From T1Sed10-7 sp040904745 (GTDB taxonomy: Bacteria > Actinomycetota > Nitriliruptoria > Nitriliruptorales > Nitriliruptoraceae), in contig JBBDSW010000190.1 in the NCBI GenBank assembly GCA_040904745.1, positions 1-64,000 of the forward strand: a stretch of DNA of 64,000 nt, read 5' to 3'. Below are positions 60,281 through 64,000 of this stretch, in pieces (within the stretch, counting starts at the first letter, position 1; each line of letters opens with the position of its first letter). Position numbers and translations under genes: made by a program. The notes under the pieces were generated by a model. That model saw nothing but the letters and a program-made list of their open reading frames with translations, made no database searches and had not been told where the DNA came from.

Positions 60281-61281
60281 TCCTCGCTCGGCTCGTCGAT
60301 GAACGGCATCAGCGAGCGCAGCTTCCGGCCGACGACCTCCACCTCGTGGTCGCGTACCTCGGCGCGCTTCGCCTCGAAGAACTCCCCACCGGACTCGATC
60401 TCCTGGGTGAAGTTGCGCGCGAAGGTGCCGTCCTGGATCTCGGTGAGGATCGTCTTCATCGCGGCGCGGGACTCCTCGCCGATGACCCGTGGCCCGGAGA
60501 CGTAGTCCCCGTACTCGGCGGTCGTCGAGACGGAGTGACGCATCCAGGTGATGCCCCCCTCGTAGATCATGTCGACGATCAGCTTGAGTTCGTGCAGACA
60601 CTCGAAGTAGGCCGCTTCCGGCTGGTAGCCGGCGTCGACCAACGTCTCGAAGCCGGCTTGGACGAGGTGGCTGACCCCGCCGCACAGCACGGCCTGCTCG
60701 CCGAACAGGTCGGTCTCGGTCTCCTCCTGGAAGGTGGTCTCGAGCAGCCCTGCGCGGGTCAGCCCCATGCCCTTGGCGTAGGAATGCCCGAGTGCGAGGG
60801 CCTGTCCCGTGGCGTCCTGGTGCACGGCGACCAGGCCCGGCACACCCTGCCCCTGCTCGTAGGTGCGACGGGCGATGTGCCCCGGTGACTTCGGCGCGAC
60901 GAGCAGGACGTCGATGTCCGTCGGCGGCTCGATCAGCCCGAAGTGGACGTTGAAGCCGTGGCCGAACACCAGCGCCTTGCCGGCGGTGAGCTGCTCGGCG
61001 AGCCCGTGCTCCCACATGTCCTTCTGTGCCGTGTCCGGCGCGAGGATGACGACGACGTCCGCTTCTGCGGCGGCGGCGTTCGTCTCCAGGACCTTCAGTC
61101 CCTGCTCCTCGGCCTTCGCCCAGGACCGCGAGCCTTCGCGGAGGCCGACCCGCACATCCACGCCGGAGTCGCGGAGGTTGAGACTATGTGCGTGCCCCTG
61201 GCTGCCGTAGCCGAGCACAGCGACCTTGCGTCCTTGGATCAGGGAGAGGTCGGCGTCGTCGTCGTACAGGATGGTGGCCAT
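60274..61281 (-). CDS. ilvC: Ketol-acid reductoisomerase (NADP+)
   Basis: Second step of valine, leucine and isoleucine synthesis: isomerises and reduces acetolactate. Class I enzyme of 335 residues. Cofactor loop AVLGYGSQGHAHSLNLRDSG with RVGLREGSRSW favouring NADPH; Mg ligands in DLFGEQAVLCGG and YFECLHELKLI; GITWMRHSVSTTAEYGD. ATG with AGGAG 8 bases upstream. The other ilv genes are not in the window. Confidence 0.96.
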   Translation of the reverse strand: MATILYDDDADLSLIQGRKVAVLGYGSQGHAHSLNLRDSGVDVRVGLREGSRSWAKAEEQGLKVLETNAAAAEADVVVILAPDTAQKDMWEHGLAEQLTAGKALVFGHGFNVHFGLIEPPTDIDVLLVAPKSPGHIARRTYEQGQGVPGLVAVHQDATGQALALGHSYAKGMGLTRAGLLETTFQEETETDLFGEQAVLCGGVSHLVQAGFETLVDAGYQPEAAYFECLHELKLIVDMIYEGGITWMRHSVSTTAEYGDYVSGPRVIGEESRAAMKTILTEIQDGTFARNFTQEIESGGEFFEAKRAEVRDHEVEVVGRKLRSLMPFIDEPSEDY

Positions 61282-61332
61282 CGGTGGATGCTCCTGGTGC
61301 GTGATCTGGGTTGCGGCTTCCGTCGGGGACGG

Positions 61333-61338
61333 AGCCTA
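61333..61338 (-). promoter_or_regulatory. Candidate -10 hexamer (TAGGCT) for ilvC
   Basis: Minus-strand TAGGCT about 51 bases upstream of the ilvC ATG, in the 113-base gap downstream of the sigma factor gene. C/G runs at 61359-61383 beside it could form a hairpin ending the sigma transcript. Confidence 0.4.
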
Positions 61339-61394
61339 CGACACCCGCCGTGTCCGGTGGCCCCCCGGGGGCAGAACCGGGGGCAGTCGCGACC

Positions 61395-62387
61395 TCAGCC
61401 ACGCACCTCGCGCCGTTCTGCGAGGTGGTCGACGCCGACGGTCACGAGGCTCGGGTCCAGCGTCGAGCCGGCACCGGCCCCGAGCGCTGCGGTGAGGACG
61501 CTGGTGCCGAGGTGGCGGTCGCCGACGAGCTCCTCGTCGAGATCCGCGGTGTCCCGCTCGAGCCGTGTCCGCCAGGTGCTCGCATCGGCCACCTGCGAGA
61601 CGAACGCTGCCCGTCGACGCTTGCCCGGTGCGCTCTCCGGCACCTCGGGCACGCCTTCGAAGGTGGCGCCGAAGTACGCCTGGAGCGCGTGCAGCGCCTC
61701 GTGGCGGAGCTGGGAGGCCCGGGCCTCGGTGACCGCCAGATCAGCTGCGATGTCACGGAGCAGTCGTCCCTCGAAGTGGTGCTCGATCAGGACCCGTCGC
61801 GGTGATTCGGGCAGAAGGGCCATCGCGGTACGCAGCGTGCCGATGAGCTCCCGGTCCTCCACGGCGGGCTCGGGGAGCCACGCAGCATCGGACTCGACGA
61901 TGCGGTCGCTCAGCGTGACGGTCTCTCCCTCGTTGTCACCGACGGGCCCGTCGAGGGTCAGCAACGTCGATGTCAGTGCCCCTGCCCGCCGCTCCCGGAT
62001 CGTCGCGAGATCCAGCCCGGCCTCCTCCGCGATCTCGGCGTCGTCAGGGGCGCGGGCCAGCCGGTACTCGAGCGCGCTCGTCGCGTGCTCGATGGCGCGG
62101 AGATCGCGACGGAGGCGACGGGTGGCCCAGTCCCGGGTGCGGGTGGCGTCGAGGACGGCACCGCGGATCCGGATCGAGGCGTAGCGCACGAACGGGACCC
62201 CGGTCGTCGGGTCGTAGCGGTGTGCGGCGTCGACGAGGCCGGCCGCTCCCGCACCGCGGAGCTCGTCGCGGTCGACGTGCGCGGGGAACCCTGCCGCGAG
62301 CTGGTGGACGACGTGATCCACCAGGTGCAGGTAGCGCTCGGCGAGCGCGTTGCGATCCGTCAGTTCATCCGTGGTCGTCGTGGTCAC
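61395..62387 (-). CDS. FliA/WhiG-type sigma factor
   Basis: RNA polymerase sigma factor of group 3. Region 2: DRDELRGAGAAGLVDAAHRY then FVRYASIRIRGAVLDATR, the 2.3-2.4 helix with the family's RIRGA; region 3 about 105-160 (RRLRRDLRAIEHATS, DAEIAEEAGLD); region 4: LLPESPRRVLIEHHFEGRLL and DIAADLAVTEARASQLRHEA. About 95 residues follow region 4, an unusual acidic extension. 330 residues from GTG 62387, chosen for GGAGGT 4 bases upstream. Such factors direct flagellar or sporulation genes; none is in the window. Confidence 0.85.
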   Translation of the reverse strand: MTTTTTDELTDRNALAERYLHLVDHVVHQLAAGFPAHVDRDELRGAGAAGLVDAAHRYDPTTGVPFVRYASIRIRGAVLDATRTRDWATRRLRRDLRAIEHATSALEYRLARAPDDAEIAEEAGLDLATIRERRAGALTSTLLTLDGPVGDNEGETVTLSDRIVESDAAWLPEPAVEDRELIGTLRTAMALLPESPRRVLIEHHFEGRLLRDIAADLAVTEARASQLRHEALHALQAYFGATFEGVPEVPESAPGKRRRAAFVSQVADASTWRTRLERDTADLDEELVGDRHLGTSVLTAALGAGAGSTLDPSLVTVGVDHLAERREVRG

Positions 62388-62720
62388 GTGCACCTCCGCC
62401 AGTCGGACGAGCGCCGGTGCTCTCGTACGCGTCTCCGCGGCCGGAGATACCGCCGCCATCAGGCCTTCGGGGGATCGACCACCTGGGCTGAGGTTCCTTC
62501 ACGGACCCTTCACGGACGCCGCGCCACTCTTCACACGAGGCTTCACGGTGGGCGTGTGCCCGGTGGCCGCAGCCTCGTGTCGCAACCCGGGCACGCTCGT
62601 GTTCGAGCGCACTCGCCCCCGGCCGATAGGGGGTCCGAGGGGTGCGACCCGCGTCCACATCGTGACCGCCCTCGAGCGTCGGTTCCCGGTCTTCGCCGGG
62701 GACATCGATCACTCGTGCGC

Positions 62721-62745
62721 GGGACGGGCGGATGCCCGTCGTCCC
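62721..62745 (+). other. Strong hairpin in the intergenic region
   Basis: GACGGGC (62723-62729), loop GGAT, GCCCGTC (62734-62740), seven perfect pairs, with GGGAC...GTCCC as an alternative outer pairing. No T-run. It lies just before the regulator promoter, so it may end upstream transcripts or serve as an operator. Confidence 0.45.
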
Positions 62746-62753
62746 GAGTACCG

Positions 62754-62782
62754 GTGACGTCGGATCGCACGACCCCTAGGGT
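62754..62782 (+). promoter_or_regulatory. Candidate promoter of the response regulator gene
   Basis: GTGACG (62754-62759), 17-base spacer, TAGGGT (62777-62782). The 80-base leader contains a 6-bp inverted repeat (GCTACC/GGTAGC, 62802-62826) and the ribosome site ggggagg. Confidence 0.4.
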
Positions 62783-62862
62783 GTCGCAGCGCATGTGGTG
62801 CGCGCTACCAACCGTTCTGCGGTAGCCGGCTGCAAGCGGACCCGACGGGGAGGTAGGAGCCG

Positions 62863-63564
62863 ATGGCGAAGCTCTTGGCCGTCGACGACGAGCCGCAGAT
62901 CCTCACGGCACTGACCAGGGGGTTCCGTCGCGTCGGTCACGAGGTCGTCGTCGCCCGCAGTGCCGAGGACGGTCTGGCAGCCGTCGCCAGCTCCCTGCCG
63001 GATCTCGTCCTGCTCGACCTGCGCCTCCCCGATCTGGACGGCATCGAGGTGGTCCGGCGTCTGCGATCGTGGACGTCGGTTCCGATCGTGCTGCTCTCCG
63101 GCGCTGGGACCGAGGGGTCGCGGGTCGCCGCGCTCGATGCCGGTGCAGACGACTTCGTCGACAAGCCGTTCTCCATGGGGGAACTGCGGGCCCGGGTCGA
63201 GGCCTCGCTGCGTCGGGCGAGCACGACCCGTGCGCAACCGCTCGAGGCGGCGGAGATCCGCGTCGGCGACGTGACCATCGACCTGTCGTCACGGACGGTC
63301 ACGGTCGACGGGGAGCCGGTCCGGCTCACCCCGACCCAGTGGCGCCTCCTCGAGGTGTTGGTCGCGCATCCGGGTCGGATCCTCACGTACGGGCAGGTGA
63401 TCGAGGCGGTCTGGTCGGCTCAGCACGGGGACGAGGCGCGCGACTCGCTCAGGGTCCATCTGCGTTCGCTCAGGCAGAAGCTGCGCGACGACGCGTCGGC
63501 GCCCCGCTACATCGAGACGGAACCGGGGGTCGGTTACCGCTGGCTCGGCGACCCCGCGGCGTGA
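62863..63564 (+). CDS. OmpR/KdpE-family response regulator
   Basis: Two-domain DNA-binding regulator of 233 residues. Receiver (1-118): acidic pair Asp8/Asp9 in LLAVDDEPQ, phospho-acceptor Asp52 in LVLLDLRLPDLDGIE, Ser/Thr at LLSGAG, Lys101 in FVDKPFSMGEL. Winged helix (about 130-230): LTPTQWRLLEVLVAHPG, RVHLRSLRQKL and GVGYRWLGDP. Resembles KdpE in its receiver but no kdp genes are adjacent. ATG with GGGGAGG upstream. Its stop overlaps the next start as GTGA. Confidence 0.93.
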   Translation: MAKLLAVDDEPQILTALTRGFRRVGHEVVVARSAEDGLAAVASSLPDLVLLDLRLPDLDGIEVVRRLRSWTSVPIVLLSGAGTEGSRVAALDAGADDFVDKPFSMGELRARVEASLRRASTTRAQPLEAAEIRVGDVTIDLSSRTVTVDGEPVRLTPTQWRLLEVLVAHPGRILTYGQVIEAVWSAQHGDEARDSLRVHLRSLRQKLRDDASAPRYIETEPGVGYRWLGDPAA

Positions 63565-64000
63565 GCCACCCGCCTCCGCACGACCCCGGCCGTGTCGACC
63601 GTCGCGTCGAGGCGCTGCGTCGCCTGGGTATGGGCGTGCCCGGCCGGCTCGGTGAACTCGACGGGTTCCTCGACCTGGTCGCCACCACCATCGGGGCGCA
63701 GGCGCTGCGCTTCGCCGTGGCGGACCGCGACGTCGAGCGGGCACAGGCACCGGACGCGGGCGGATCGGCGGTCGGTCTCGACGCCCGTTGGGTGCTCGCC
63801 CAGCATGCCGCTCTCGCACCGGACGGTCGGGCGAGTCGGACGGTCCGTCCCGGTGACGAGCGCGCCGGCCTCCCGTCGTTCGGGGCGGGTGAGCGAGGTG
63901 TCACCCTGGCCGCGGTAGCGGTCGCAAGCCCTGATGCCGACGAGCGGATCGGCGCCATCGTCGCTCACTGGCTGGCCGAGGTGGAGGTCGTCGAGGAGGC
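63561..64000 (+). CDS. Start of a probable GAF-domain sensor protein (cut by window end)
   Basis: Frame open from GTG 63561 to the end of the window, at least 146 residues, with no stop. It overlaps the response regulator stop by 4 bases, the usual pairing of a regulator with its sensor. The segment GELDGFLDLVATTIGAQALR followed by FAVADRDVERAQ resembles the beginning of a GAF domain. No kinase motif is reached before the edge, so histidine kinase or other output cannot be decided. Confidence 0.6.
   Translation, partial: MSHPPPHDPGRVDRRVEALRRLGMGVPGRLGELDGFLDLVATTIGAQALRFAVADRDVERAQAPDAGGSAVGLDARWVLAQHAALAPDGRASRTVRPGDERAGLPSFGAGERGVTLAAVAVASPDADERIGAIVAHWLAEVEVVEE

Larger units (their letters stand above)
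62388..62862. other. 475-base divergent intergenic region
   Basis: No gene is supported here. It separates the sigma factor (minus) from the response regulator (plus). Visible: a strong hairpin at 62721-62745, a GTGACG-17-TAGGGT promoter pair (62754-62782), and a GCTACC/GGTAGC inverted repeat (62802-62826) in the regulator's leader. The middle part (62400-62700) shows nothing recognisable. Confidence 0.6.

Noticed and set aside
62622..62628. GCCGATA as a FliA-type -10 near the sigma gene
   Set aside because: No matching TAAA-like -35 at 15 bases; probably chance in a long GC-rich gap.

Overview
The window is very GC-rich, densely coding DNA with frequent GTG and TTG starts, many 4-base start/stop overlaps and -10 hexamers of the form TANNNT. 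Its gene order (prfA, prmC, tsaC, wecA, a full ATP synthase operon, murA; then an epimerase, thiolase, glgE, glgB and glgP) follows the order known from Mycobacterium tuberculosis around Rv1299-Rv1328. I therefore read it as chromosomal core of an actinobacterium. The flagellar-type sigma factor and acidic proteins would suit a deep lineage such as Nitriliruptoria, but that placement is only an inference. No tRNA, rRNA, CRISPR array, insertion sequence or prophage was seen.

Layout. 1-6.4 kb: DUF1385 membrane protein, release factor 1 and its methylase, a tRNA threonylcarbamoyladenosine enzyme, serine hydroxymethyltransferase and a lipid-carrier GlcNAc-1-phosphate transferase. 6.6-14.4 kb: F1Fo ATP synthase (atpZ-like, atpI-like, B E F H A G D C). 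14.5-22.1 kb: murA (with a fosfomycin-insensitive-type Asp), SpoIID-like and CPBP membrane proteins, alanine dehydrogenase, panD and two cyclophilins. 22.1-25.6 kb: a conserved small protein, methylmalonyl-CoA epimerase, thiolase and meaB. 25.8-52.1 kb: a 26-kb alpha-glucan/trehalose island: glgE, fused treS-maltokinase, glgB, a GH57/DUF3536 protein, treZ, glgX, treY and malQ on the + strand; a GT4 enzyme, glgM/glgA, glgC and glgP on the - strand; then pgm. 52.2-64 kb: PLP decarboxylase paired with a sigma-region-2-like membrane protein, an isobutyryl-CoA-mutase-type large subunit, an SOS-controlled DUF222/HNH protein, small conserved genes, ilvC, a FliA/WhiG-type sigma factor, an OmpR-type regulator and a sensor gene cut by the window end.

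How they work together. The island encodes the GlgC-GlgM-GlgE route, TreS-Mak recycling of trehalose through maltose 1-phosphate, TreY-TreZ release of trehalose from glucan, branching and debranching enzymes, phosphorylase and phosphoglucomutase: in effect a closed glucan/trehalose cycle. Epimerase, thiolase, MeaB and the B12 mutase point to branched-chain or propionyl-type acyl-CoA metabolism.

Assembly note. All three 100-N gaps are flanked on both sides by the same 55-base sequence. Removing 100 N plus one copy restores a reading frame in all three affected genes, so the gaps are most likely empty scaffolding artefacts at k-mer overlaps.
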